The notes under the pieces were generated by a model that worked only from the letters and a program-made list of their open reading frames with translations, ran no database searches and was not told where the DNA came from. Made by a program: the position numbers and the translations under genes. A stretch of 37,124 nt of DNA, from positions 1 through 37,124 of the forward strand of contig DEQO01000047.1 in the NCBI GenBank assembly GCA_002360495.1, read 5' to 3'. The DNA comes from Flavobacteriales bacterium UBA3364 (GTDB lineage: Bacteria > Bacteroidota > Bacteroidia > Flavobacteriales_F > PHOS-HE28). Of this stretch, positions 20,833 to 29,839 are shown in pieces (within the stretch, counting starts at the first letter, position 1; the number at the start of each line of letters is the position of its first letter).

Positions 20833-23571
20833 ATGAGCGACGAGTTGGAGAACAACGGAGAAGGCCAGGAGCTGGACGCGCATGCAAAGGGCGTGGCGGG
20901 TATCACCGGAGCGAGCAGCTTCTCGGTGAGCGGAATGTACCGGAGCTGGTTCCTGGACTATGCGAGCTACGTGATCCTGGAGCGGGCGGTGCCTGCGCTG
21001 TACGATGGGTTGAAGCCGGTACAGCGCCGGATCCTTCACGCCATGAAGGACCTTGATGATGGGCGCTACAACAAGGTGGCGAACATCATCGGGCATGCCA
21101 TGCAGTACCACCCGCATGGTGATGCCAGCATCGGCGATGCCTTGGTGCAACTGGGGCAGAAGGACCTGTTGATCGACTGCCAGGGGAACTGGGGGAACAC
21201 GCTCACCGGTGATAGCGCTGCTGCACCGCGGTACATCGAAGCACGTCTGAGCAAGTTCGCCCAGGATGTCGCCTTCAATCCCAAGACCACCGAGTGGCAA
21301 TTGAGCTATGACGGCCGGAACAAGGAACCGGTCTTCCTACCGGTGAAGTTCCCGTTGCTACTTGCCCAAGGGGGCGAAGGGATCGCTGTGGGTTTGAGTT
21401 GCAAGGTCCTTCCGCACAACTTCAACGAGCTGATCGATGCGAGCATCGCCTGCCTGCGTAAAAGATCCTTCGATCTGCAACCCGATTTCCCGACCGGTGG
21501 CACCGCCGATGTGGACGGCTACAACCAAGGCAGGCGCGGTGGGCGTGTGCGGGCCCGTGCACGCATCCGCAAGGAGGACAACAAGACCCTGGTGATCCAC
21601 GAGATCCCGTTCGGAACCACGACGACGAGCCTGATCGAAAGCATCATCAAGGCCAACGAGAAGGGCAAGATCAAGGTGCGGCACATCGAGGACAACACGG
21701 CGGAGAACGCCGAGATCCTCATCCACCTGCATCCCGGGGTATCGCCCGACAATACGATCGATGCGCTTTACGCCTTCACCGATTGCGAACTGAGCATCGC
21801 GCCCAATGCGGTGGTCATCGAGAACGACAAGCCCCGCTTCGTCGGTGTGAACGAACTGCTCAAGATCAGCACGGCCAACACCTTGCGTTTGCTTGAACTC
21901 GAACTACGGATCAAGCAGGGCGAATTGGAGGAGCAATGGCACTTCGCCTCGTTGGAGAAGATCTTCATCGAGAAGAAAGTCTACCGCAAGATCGAGGAGG
22001 CCGAGACCTGGGAGCAGGTGATCTCCTTCATCGACAAGGGATTGAAGCCGCATGTGCAGGAACTGAAACGGCCCGTTACGGAGGCGGACATCGTGCGCTT
22101 GACGGAGATCAAGATCAAGCGCATCTCCAGGTACGATTCGTTCAAGGCGGATGAGCATATCCGACAGCTCGACGAACAGCTCATCGAGGTGGGGCGAAAG
22201 CTCAACAACCTTGTGGACCACGCGGTGGATTACTTCAAGGAACTCAAGAAGAAGTATGGGGCCGGCCGCGAGCGCAAGACGGAGATCCGCACGTTCGACA
22301 CGATCGTGGCGACGAAAGTGGCCGTCGCGAACAGGCGGTTGTACGTGGATCGCGCCGAAGGCTTCGCGGGTACCAGCTTGCGCAATTTCGAGTTCGTGGG
22401 CGAATGCTCGGACATCGACGACATCATCGTGTTCCGTGTGAACGGGACCATGATGATCACCAAGGTGGCCGACAAGAAGTTCATCGGCAAAGGCATTCTT
22501 CATGTCGGGGTATGGAAAAAGGGCGACGAGCGTACCATCTACCACTTGATCTACCAGGATGGTGCGAAGGGAGCCTACTTCATGAAGCGGTTCGCAGTGA
22601 CCGGGATCACGCGCGACAAGGAGTACGACCTCACGAACGGGGCCCCTGGTTCCAGCGTGGAGTATTTCACGGCCAATCCGGACGGAGCGGCTGAAGTGGT
22701 GCAGGTGCAACTGCGTCCACGTCCCAGCCTGCGCAAGACCAAGTTCGATGTGGACTTCGCGCAGCTCGCGGTGAAAGGTCGTAGCAGCAAGGGTAACCTG
22801 CTCACGCGCTACATGGTCTCGAAGATCGTCCAGAAGGAGCGTGGTGGCAGTACGTTGGGTGCCATCCCGATCTGGTTCGATGAAACGGTGCGTCGCTTGA
22901 ACGATACCGGCCATGGTCGCTACCTCGGTCGTTTCGCGGGCGATGATCGGATCCTCGCGGTCCTGTCCACCGGTCACTACCAGTTGTTCCCGTTCGCGCT
23001 CAGCACGCACTTCCCGGATGAGACCCTGACCGTTGTGAAGTGGGATCCCAAAGCCATCATCAGTGCGGTGTATTGGGAAGGTGAGAAGCAGGTCTACCAG
23101 GTGAAGCGTTTCCAGGTGGAACCCGCCAAGGATCCCGTGCAATTCATCACCGATCATCCGGAAAGCAAGCTCGCGGCGTATAGCCTCGTGGCCCACCCGC
23201 GGATCAAGGTCGTGTTCGATAAGCGCAGCAACGACCGTCCGGAAGAAGAGGTGGACATGGAAGCGTTCATCGCCGTGAAGGGCGTGAAGGCCATCGGTAA
23301 TCGCCTGACCCCGTACAAGGTGAAGGACCTCGAACTACTGGATCCGGTCTTCATTCCGATGACACCGGAGCTGGAAGAGGTGCAGAGCATGATCATCACC
23401 GAGGACGAGATCGGCAATTTGGAAGCGCCGGAGGAGGAGGATCTGGAGGAAAGCCCGATGGCGCGTCTCAAACGGGCACAGTCCCAGGCTGCCATGGATC
23501 AGGAACGGCATCCGGATGATCCACTGATCGGTAAGAGCCCGGGCAAGCAGATCACGTTGGGGTTGGACTAG
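20833..23571 (+). CDS. parC: DNA topoisomerase IV subunit A
   Basis: A 912-residue type IIA topoisomerase breakage-reunion subunit. The active-site tyrosine is Tyr134 in AAAPRYIEAR. The winged-helix contains YHPHGDASIGDAL (92-104), in which the position equivalent to E. coli GyrA Ser83 is Ala98 and the Asp87 equivalent is Asp102. A long coiled-coil tower region (about 360-480) precedes a degenerate beta-pinwheel C-terminal domain (about 510-860) with an acidic tail. No GyrA box (QxRGGKG-type) is seen in the C-terminal domain, which favours ParC over GyrA. It pairs with parE upstream to decatenate chromosomes. It starts 8 nt after the lipoprotein gene. Confidence 0.94.
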   Translation: MSDELENNGEGQELDAHAKGVAGITGASSFSVSGMYRSWFLDYASYVILERAVPALYDGLKPVQRRILHAMKDLDDGRYNKVANIIGHAMQYHPHGDASIGDALVQLGQKDLLIDCQGNWGNTLTGDSAAAPRYIEARLSKFAQDVAFNPKTTEWQLSYDGRNKEPVFLPVKFPLLLAQGGEGIAVGLSCKVLPHNFNELIDASIACLRKRSFDLQPDFPTGGTADVDGYNQGRRGGRVRARARIRKEDNKTLVIHEIPFGTTTTSLIESIIKANEKGKIKVRHIEDNTAENAEILIHLHPGVSPDNTIDALYAFTDCELSIAPNAVVIENDKPRFVGVNELLKISTANTLRLLELELRIKQGELEEQWHFASLEKIFIEKKVYRKIEEAETWEQVISFIDKGLKPHVQELKRPVTEADIVRLTEIKIKRISRYDSFKADEHIRQLDEQLIEVGRKLNNLVDHAVDYFKELKKKYGAGRERKTEIRTFDTIVATKVAVANRRLYVDRAEGFAGTSLRNFEFVGECSDIDDIIVFRVNGTMMITKVADKKFIGKGILHVGVWKKGDERTIYHLIYQDGAKGAYFMKRFAVTGITRDKEYDLTNGAPGSSVEYFTANPDGAAEVVQVQLRPRPSLRKTKFDVDFAQLAVKGRSSKGNLLTRYMVSKIVQKERGGSTLGAIPIWFDETVRRLNDTGHGRYLGRFAGDDRILAVLSTGHYQLFPFALSTHFPDETLTVVKWDPKAIISAVYWEGEKQVYQVKRFQVEPAKDPVQFITDHPESKLAAYSLVAHPRIKVVFDKRSNDRPEEEVDMEAFIAVKGVKAIGNRLTPYKVKDLELLDPVFIPMTPELEEVQSMIITEDEIGNLEAPEEEDLEESPMARLKRAQSQAAMDQERHPDDPLIGKSPGKQITLGLD

Positions 23572-23606
23572 CCGCCGAACGGTTCGCGGGCTGCGACGTG
23601 GTGTGC

Positions 23607-26378
23607 CTAGTTCCCCTTGATGGCGCGGAGGTTGGTGGTCCGCCCGGCTCGCGTGATGCGCACCACGTAGAGGCCTGCGGGTTCTTCCCGGAGATCGATA
23701 GGAAGGACCGCCGCTCCGCCAGCAGCGATGGCGGTTGAACGGATCGAACGTCCGGTCGCATCGAGCACGTCGACCTGCACGTGTCCGAAGGCATTGATAT
23801 GCAATGCGGTTCCGTCCGTGAACGGATTCGGGGAAAGCGTCGGTCCGATGGACCCGGCTTCTTCGACGCCTGCGCAGATATCCACGACGATGTCCTGCGA
23901 TACCGCACCCGGACATTCATCGGGGAGCGATGCAGTGAGGGTCACGGTCCATGTTCCCGGGCCTATTGCGGCAGGGTCGAAGGATACGCTCTGGCCCTCA
24001 CCGAAGACCGCACCACTCCACACACCGGAAACGGAACCCATCAGATCGATCGGTGAAGCGGTGGTGCAAAGCGTACCGACAGGTTCCATCGTGACCGTGG
24101 TCGGCGTTCCGATCTCGAGGCTCATCGGCTCGTTCTCCAAAGTACAACCACGCGGATCGGTGTAGGTGTAGCGAATGGGATAGGAACCGGGTGGAAGTGT
24201 CGCAGGATCGAACAACCCTTCAGGAGTGATGGGCGCATCCCATATACCGCCGCTGGGTGTCGCTGAGAAGGTCACTGGATCTTGCGTGGAGCAGTACACG
24301 AGATCCTCGGCGTGCTTCGTTACAGTGGTCGCATCGATCAGTTCGATCGTTGTGGTGGCTTGCGAACCGCACCCCTCGGGCGTGGTGGCGAAGTAGGTGA
24401 GCAAATGGATCCCCGGTCCGACGACGTTGGGTTCCAGCAGGCCATTAGCTACACCAGAACCGCTCCAGACGCCTTCATCGGGTGTGGCACCGATGAGCGG
24501 GATACCCACGCCCTCCGAACAGTACACCGGGAATTCCGTGAACGTGATCGTCGGTCGCTCACCAACACGGATGTGCAACGTGTCGCTGTTCGCGCATTGG
24601 TTCGGTGCCACCGGGTACACCGATAGTATCACCACGTAATCGCCCGGACCTTGCGAGGGATCGAACGTAGCCGATGCGTTGGTGGAGCCGTAGATGTCAC
24701 CGCTCCAGTCCACACCGAATGGAGGGGCTGCGGCTGCTACAATGGTCTGCACGTCATCCTCGGTGCAGAATGGTCCCGCGGGTTCGATCTCCGCCGCCAA
24801 TGTGGTCCAGCGCACAATGGGTCCGTTCACGTCCGAACACATGCGCCCGGTGACGTCCGTGTATTCGCACACGATATAACCGCCATTGAAGAGTGCGGGG
24901 TCCAGTACGCTGCTGCCATCAAGGCCGAACCACGCTGTTGAAGCGGGTTCTGAGGTCAATTGGATCGGTGCATCAGCCGAGCAGATCACCGAAGGCACGA
25001 CGGACGTGATCACAGGGCCTTCGATCAAGCGGATGCTCGTGGCTGCTGCAAGCGGGCATCCTTGCTCTGCGTAGGCGGCATGGACCACCGGAAGGTCCAT
25101 CGTCGCACCGATATTCGCGCGGAAGAGCATGTTGTTGGAGATCTGCTGGCCGTACCACCGCCCACCTGACGGTGCCGCTGTGGGGAGTTCCGTGGCCGGC
25201 CCGTTCACGCATAGGGTATCAAGAACGGGCAGGACCAGTTCGGTGGACTCTGTGGAGAGCGCGCTGGGGAACCAGGACACGCCGTTCGGCAGCACCAGCA
25301 CCAGATCATCCTTCCCATCGCCGTTCAGGTCGGCCAGCATGGGATCTGCGCCGCGAGGCAACTGCGGAAGATCGTTGCTGTAGGAGAATCCGTTCAACAG
25401 GGGCAGGTAGGCGTTCCACCGCACCGGGAGTGCAGGGTTAGCGGGTACGAAGACCACTGCCGCACCGGGTCCGCATGGTGATGGGCCAAAGACACCGTTG
25501 CCGCTGGTCGTCCACGATTCCACTTGCACCTCCACGAAGGACAGTTCGCCACCCTCGTCAAGATCGTTGCGCAACCAATGGACAGCCGGCCCTCTGCTCT
25601 CGGCAAGATCCAGGTCACCGTCCGCATCCACGTCGATCAATTGTGGCGTGCGGTAGGGATAGCCCGGTGGCCCGGCTGGAATGGGCAAAGGGACGACGTC
25701 CCAAACGCTGGCATCACCGGCCGTGTTCTTTGCGAGCAGCAGGACGTCGTCCTCCCCCTTGAATACGACGTCGAGGCCCCCGGAAAGATCGATGTCGCCC
25801 ACAAGAAGGAGGGTGGACGGAACGCCGGTGTGCAGACCCGGCAGTTCCACGGCCGGATCGAATCCAGTCGCCGTTCCCGGGAACCAACTGAAACCGGGGC
25901 CTGGCAGGAATTGTTGGGTGGTCAGCAGATCCAACAGACCATCCCCGTTCAGGTCGGCCGCGGCCAGTTCCATGGCTGGAGTAGTGGTGGTGGCGATCAA
26001 TTCAAGTTCTTCGAAGGCACCGGCGCCGACGTTACGCAACAACTGCACACCTTCCGCATCGTCCGTCAGCAACGTGATGTCCGGATCATTGTCGCCATCA
26101 ACGTCGGCCAGACCGAAGGTCGAGCACTGGCCTTGGAAGGAAACGATGGCTTGTTCGGGGCCGAAGTTCCCGGCCCCATCCACGTTCTCGAACCACTTGA
26201 CGTGCTGATGATCGAACACCCCCAGGAGGTCCCGATCGCCATCACCGTCCACATCCACGGCCTCCAGGCGTACGGATCCGGTGAACGGATACACCAGCGC
26301 TTCCGCCCCGAACTGAGCGGAGATCCTCCCCGCGATCAGGAACAGGGATAGTGCTGCAAGGTGCTGGACGGAACGCAT
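23607..26378 (-). CDS. Secreted FG-GAP/VCBS beta-propeller protein with Ig-like modules and T9SS sorting domain
   Basis: A 923-residue protein. The signal peptide (1-21, ISAQ) is followed by at least six FG-GAP/VCBS-like calcium-loop repeats (VDVDGDGDRDLL, ADVDGDNDPD, ADLNGDGLLD, GDIDLSGGLD, IDVDADGDLD, ADLNGDGKDD), which probably fold into a propeller (to about residue 390). Several Ig-like modules follow, with the phylum's YCS...GGxW pattern. The last ~75 residues (LSPNPFTDGTALHI...LDATGRSI) are a T9SS type A sorting domain. It probably acts as a surface adhesin or structural protein; no catalytic motif is seen. The ATG at 26378 begins the signal peptide. It converges with parC across a 35-nt gap. 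Confidence 0.9.
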   Translation of the reverse strand: MRSVQHLAALSLFLIAGRISAQFGAEALVYPFTGSVRLEAVDVDGDGDRDLLGVFDHQHVKWFENVDGAGNFGPEQAIVSFQGQCSTFGLADVDGDNDPDITLLTDDAEGVQLLRNVGAGAFEELELIATTTTPAMELAAADLNGDGLLDLLTTQQFLPGPGFSWFPGTATGFDPAVELPGLHTGVPSTLLLVGDIDLSGGLDVVFKGEDDVLLLAKNTAGDASVWDVVPLPIPAGPPGYPYRTPQLIDVDADGDLDLAESRGPAVHWLRNDLDEGGELSFVEVQVESWTTSGNGVFGPSPCGPGAAVVFVPANPALPVRWNAYLPLLNGFSYSNDLPQLPRGADPMLADLNGDGKDDLVLVLPNGVSWFPSALSTESTELVLPVLDTLCVNGPATELPTAAPSGGRWYGQQISNNMLFRANIGATMDLPVVHAAYAEQGCPLAAATSIRLIEGPVITSVVPSVICSADAPIQLTSEPASTAWFGLDGSSVLDPALFNGGYIVCEYTDVTGRMCSDVNGPIVRWTTLAAEIEPAGPFCTEDDVQTIVAAAAPPFGVDWSGDIYGSTNASATFDPSQGPGDYVVILSVYPVAPNQCANSDTLHIRVGERPTITFTEFPVYCSEGVGIPLIGATPDEGVWSGSGVANGLLEPNVVGPGIHLLTYFATTPEGCGSQATTTIELIDATTVTKHAEDLVYCSTQDPVTFSATPSGGIWDAPITPEGLFDPATLPPGSYPIRYTYTDPRGCTLENEPMSLEIGTPTTVTMEPVGTLCTTASPIDLMGSVSGVWSGAVFGEGQSVSFDPAAIGPGTWTVTLTASLPDECPGAVSQDIVVDICAGVEEAGSIGPTLSPNPFTDGTALHINAFGHVQVDVLDATGRSIRSTAIAAGGAAVLPIDLREEPAGLYVVRITRAGRTTNLRAIKGN

Positions 26379-26424
26379 CGTGATCGAAGGGGGGCTCCGG
26401 ACCTGGAGTGTGTGCGACCAACGG

Positions 26425-26432
26425 CGAAGATA
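26425..26432 (-). promoter_or_regulatory. Probable -7 promoter box of the FG-GAP protein gene
   Basis: The minus strand reads TATCTTCG, one change from TAnnTTTG, ending 46 nt before the ATG at 26378. No clear -33 box is seen. Confidence 0.4.
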
Positions 26433-26503
26433 CGGGGTCTGATGGGGCCCGTGGGGCGACTTGGCACCCATGGAGGCGGGAGCGGTCGATCGCTGGTACC
26501 GTC

Positions 26504-27301
26504 CTAGATACAGAGCACAGGAATGGACGCGTCGTTCGCCAGTAGGCGCTCCTTCTCAGCGTCGGCGATGTAGCGGTATTCATCCGAGGCGCGCGACATG
26601 ATCGCGATGCACCCTGCTCCGATGCGCTCCGCGTAACGGATGGTGGGCTCGGCGAACCCGATGCTGAAGGTCGTGCTCGGTTCGTTCACCTCGATGTACC
26701 GCAAGCTTTCGCGCTTCAAACGCTCCAGCATCTTCGCCCTGTTCGCCAACAATTCCTCCGACGGTTCTTCCATGGGGCGCATGAGCTGGTAGAGATGCAC
26801 CTCGGAGGCGAAGGCCTTGCCCAATGCGCAGACCAGGTCGAGCAGGCGGTCGATATCGCTGTGGGCCGCTACCGGCAGCACGATGCGCTCGAACAGTTGT
26901 TCCGTATCGGTCCTGTCCTGCACCACCAGTGAAGGGATGGACGAATGACGAACGAGCTTCAGGATGTCGGCACCGAACAGTTTCTGGCGCAGGCCACGCG
27001 GCCCGTGGGTGCCCAACACCATCAGCGAGTGGTCGTTGGCCGTCTCCTCGGCGATGCGCTTCATGAAATCGCCCTCGAGCAACTTGAACGCGACACGCCC
27101 GGTCCCATCGGCTTTCTTGGCTTGTGCGCGCATGGCCTCCAGCACCTGGTCCTTGCCCTCGCTGGTGCGCTCCTGCTTCATCAGCACATGCAGCATGGTG
27201 ATCTGGACGTTGATCCTGCCGGCCACGAGCACCGCAGCGCGTACAGCATGGTCCGAGGTCGGTGTCAGGTCCGTAGCGCACAGGATATCCTTGTCGAGCA
27301 T
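26504..27301 (-). CDS. Tandem-domain universal stress protein (UspA family)
   Basis: A 265-residue protein with two Usp domains. The first (about 3-128) begins DKDILCATDLTPTSDHAVRAA and carries GTHGPRGLRQKLFG. This follows the ATP-binding G-2x-G-9x-G(S/T) pattern at Gly97, Gly100 and Gly110, except that Ala111 replaces Ser/Thr. The second (about 130-265) lacks the glycine motif (IAIMSRASDEYRYIA) and is likely non-nucleotide-binding. Cytoplasmic stress or energy-status role. The frame runs upstream to 27436, which would overlap the divergent gene's start; the ATG at 27301 matches the family N-terminus. Confidence 0.9.
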   Translation of the reverse strand: MLDKDILCATDLTPTSDHAVRAAVLVAGRINVQITMLHVLMKQERTSEGKDQVLEAMRAQAKKADGTGRVAFKLLEGDFMKRIAEETANDHSLMVLGTHGPRGLRQKLFGADILKLVRHSSIPSLVVQDRTDTEQLFERIVLPVAAHSDIDRLLDLVCALGKAFASEVHLYQLMRPMEEPSEELLANRAKMLERLKRESLRYIEVNEPSTTFSIGFAEPTIRYAERIGAGCIAIMSRASDEYRYIADAEKERLLANDASIPVLCI

Positions 27302-27323
27302 GGTCCGGAGGGAATGTTGGTGA

Positions 27324-27331
27324 CGAATGTA
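27324..27331 (-). promoter_or_regulatory. Possible -7 promoter box of the universal stress protein gene
   Basis: The minus strand reads TACATTCG, one change from TAnnTTTG, 22 nt before the ATG at 27301, in the 126-nt divergent gap shared with the choice-of-anchor B gene. Confidence 0.35.
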
Positions 27332-27427
27332 CCACGAAGGGCCAACGCGGATGGCTTCCAAAGCATCGCGGCTCCATGGGAAGGGGAACATGGGGCGAGC
27401 CCTACCCTGCGTGGTTAACTTGCCCCC

Positions 27428-29836
27428 ATGCATCACGTTCCCTTGCGGACCTGTGCGTCCGTAGCGGTCATGGCCTGGGGTTTGGCCGGTCTACTCCAAG
27501 CACAGACCAACATCACATTCGAGGGTCGACTTTCCTATGAGGACCTTCACAACAGCAACATCGCGAACATCTGGGGCTACACCGATGAATTCGGGACGGA
27601 GTACGCGTTGATAGGCGTGAACGGGAACAATGGCGGCGATCCGGGCGGTCTATCCATAGTGGACCTGAGCGATCCCGCGGACCCAGTGGAGATCTACTTC
27701 CTGCCCGGCCCGGTGTCCATCTGGCGCGAGATCAAGGTGTGGAACGATCATGCCTATGTCACCACCGAAGCGGAGAACGGCGGGCTGACGATCGTCGATC
27801 TCCGTCCGTTGCCGCAAAGCACCGACCTGCCTTCAACGGTGTTCATGGCCCCTGATTGGGACAATTCGCATTCATTGTTCATCGATGAGAACGGACGGCT
27901 CTTCATTTTCGGCGCGAACCGTGGCGCAGGCGGGGCGATCATGTACGACCTCACCCAGGATCCGATGGTCCCGGTGGAAGTGGGCTCGTACGATCCGCTT
28001 TACATCCACGATGGCTTCGCGAGGGGCGATACGCTCTACGCTGCACATGTGCTGAACGGTTTCTTTTCCATTGTTGATGTGTCCGACCCTGCGGCACCGG
28101 AATTCATCCGTTCGCAAATGACGCCGAACGCGTTCACCCACAACGTGTGGCTGGATGCCAGCGGTGATCATCTCTTCACCACCGACGAACGCACGGGTGC
28201 GTACATCGGGTCCTACGATATCAGCGATCCGACCGACATCCGGTTCCTGGACAAGTTGCGCAGCGATCCCGGGTCCGGAGCCATCCCGCATAACACCTAT
28301 TGGCTGCCGAGCGGCCACGTGGTGCAGAGCTACTACACCTATGGTGTATCGATCTACGATGCTTCCCGTCCTGACAACCTTGTCGAGGTGGGGAGCTACG
28401 ACACGTCCCCAATTTCCGGGGATGGCTTTTTCGGTGCGTGGGGCGTGTATCCCTTCTTCGCCTCGGGCAGGCTCATCGTCTCGGATATTGAAGAGGGTCT
28501 TTTCGTTCTCGATCCCACCTTCACCAGAGCGTGCTGGTTGGAGGGGGGCATTACGAACGCCGTATCAGGGATGCCCGTGGGGTCGGCCAATATCACGATC
28601 GTTGGAACAGAGGCATTCGATGTCACCGGGTTGGACGGTCTGTACGGGACGGGGAACGGAGAGTCCGGAACATTCACCGTGCACGTGCATGCGCTGGGCT
28701 ACTACGATGTGGATATCGAGGGTGTCGTATTGGAGAACGGTATCGTCACCGAGTTGGACATCGAGTTGGTCCCCCTGCCCCACGTCACGGTATCGGGTAC
28801 CGTGCGCACCGCCGGGTCCGGAACTCCAGTGGCCGATGCGCAAGTACGTTTGATCGCGGGTGAATACGATTTCTCAGTGCTCACGGATGTGGACGGCGCT
28901 TTCTTCTTTCCCGTCGTGTATGACGGAGTTTACGAATTCACGGTCGGTCGTTGGGGATGGCATACTGCCTGCCCGGCGGACCTGGTCGTTACCGGAGCCG
29001 AATTGAGCGGTGTGCAGGTGGATCTAGAGCAAGGCTACGCGGACGATTTTGCGCTGGACCTGGGCTGGCAGGTCGGTTCAACAGCCGTGCGCGGCGGGTG
29101 GGTGCGCGGTGAGCCGATCGGTACCACCTACAATGGCGTGCCATGCAATCCCGAGCACGATGTCCTCGGCGACTGCTTCGATCAGGCCTACATCACCGGT
29201 AACGGGGGAGGGAATGCCGGTACGGACGATGTCGATGAAGGCGGCACCTTGCTGACCTCACCTGAGTTCGATGTGAGCATGATGGCCGACCCCCATGTGC
29301 GTTACAGCCATTGGTTCTTCAACGGGGGGGGCAGTGACATCGTGGATGATCGGTTCGTGATCTCCCTCGCGAACGGAGAGGATACCGTTGTGATCGAGAC
29401 GTTCACGGCGTTGGGGGGTGGCCTTTCCGAATGGCGTTTCAGCAACATCCGTGTGGCCGATCACATTGCACCGACCAGCACCATGCGCCTGCTGGCCTAT
29501 ACGGCGGACGATGACCCGAACAGGAACAACGTGGAAGCAGGGTTGGATGCCGTGTCCATCATTCCTGAAGCAACGACAGGGCTGGTGGAGGGCTCCCGTG
29601 CGGTGGGCATGACCGTATGGCCGAACCCGACGACAGGGACTTTCACCGTGACGTTACCGGACGGGATCGAAGGTTCCGTCCAGGTGCTTGATGCGATCGG
29701 TCGCTGCGTGGCACAGGACAACAGCGCGCGTTGGCCATTGGTGATGCACCTGGAACTGCCGCCAGGTACCTACGTGATCAAAGCCGTTACGACCGGTGGT
29801 GCGGTATACGTCGATCGGCTCGTCGTGAAGCGTTGA
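27428..29836 (+). CDS. Secreted choice-of-anchor B protein with carboxypeptidase-regulatory-like and T9SS sorting domains
   Basis: An 802-residue protein. The signal peptide (1-25, LLQAQ) is followed by the choice-of-anchor B/LVIVD-repeat propeller (about 30-355), with repeated GLSIVDLSDPADPVEI-type blades and the HNxW/HDGF signatures. Next come a short carboxypeptidase-regulatory-like segment, a clearer one (about 455-515, VSGTVRTAGSGTPVADAQV), and a jelly-roll region (about 530-710) containing GGTLLTSPEFDVS. The last ~75 residues (VWPNPTTGTFTVTLP...LDAIGRCV) form a T9SS type A sorting domain. A TAACTTG just before the ATG may be a degenerate -7 box. Probably a cell-surface binding protein; no enzyme active site is visible. 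Confidence 0.92.
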   Translation: MHHVPLRTCASVAVMAWGLAGLLQAQTNITFEGRLSYEDLHNSNIANIWGYTDEFGTEYALIGVNGNNGGDPGGLSIVDLSDPADPVEIYFLPGPVSIWREIKVWNDHAYVTTEAENGGLTIVDLRPLPQSTDLPSTVFMAPDWDNSHSLFIDENGRLFIFGANRGAGGAIMYDLTQDPMVPVEVGSYDPLYIHDGFARGDTLYAAHVLNGFFSIVDVSDPAAPEFIRSQMTPNAFTHNVWLDASGDHLFTTDERTGAYIGSYDISDPTDIRFLDKLRSDPGSGAIPHNTYWLPSGHVVQSYYTYGVSIYDASRPDNLVEVGSYDTSPISGDGFFGAWGVYPFFASGRLIVSDIEEGLFVLDPTFTRACWLEGGITNAVSGMPVGSANITIVGTEAFDVTGLDGLYGTGNGESGTFTVHVHALGYYDVDIEGVVLENGIVTELDIELVPLPHVTVSGTVRTAGSGTPVADAQVRLIAGEYDFSVLTDVDGAFFFPVVYDGVYEFTVGRWGWHTACPADLVVTGAELSGVQVDLEQGYADDFALDLGWQVGSTAVRGGWVRGEPIGTTYNGVPCNPEHDVLGDCFDQAYITGNGGGNAGTDDVDEGGTLLTSPEFDVSMMADPHVRYSHWFFNGGGSDIVDDRFVISLANGEDTVVIETFTALGGGLSEWRFSNIRVADHIAPTSTMRLLAYTADDDPNRNNVEAGLDAVSIIPEATTGLVEGSRAVGMTVWPNPTTGTFTVTLPDGIEGSVQVLDAIGRCVAQDNSARWPLVMHLELPPGTYVIKAVTTGGAVYVDRLVVKR

Positions 29837-29839
29837 CCT

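Noticed and set aside
21904..23196. 430-codon open frame antisense to parC
   Set aside because: Same reasoning as for parE: complete overlap with a highly conserved gene and no recognisable motif.
23572..23606. Imperfect hairpin (GCCGCCGAAC...GTTCGCGGGC) between parC and the convergent FG-GAP gene
   Set aside because: A bidirectional terminator is possible there, but the stem needs bulges and has no T-run, so I do not call it.
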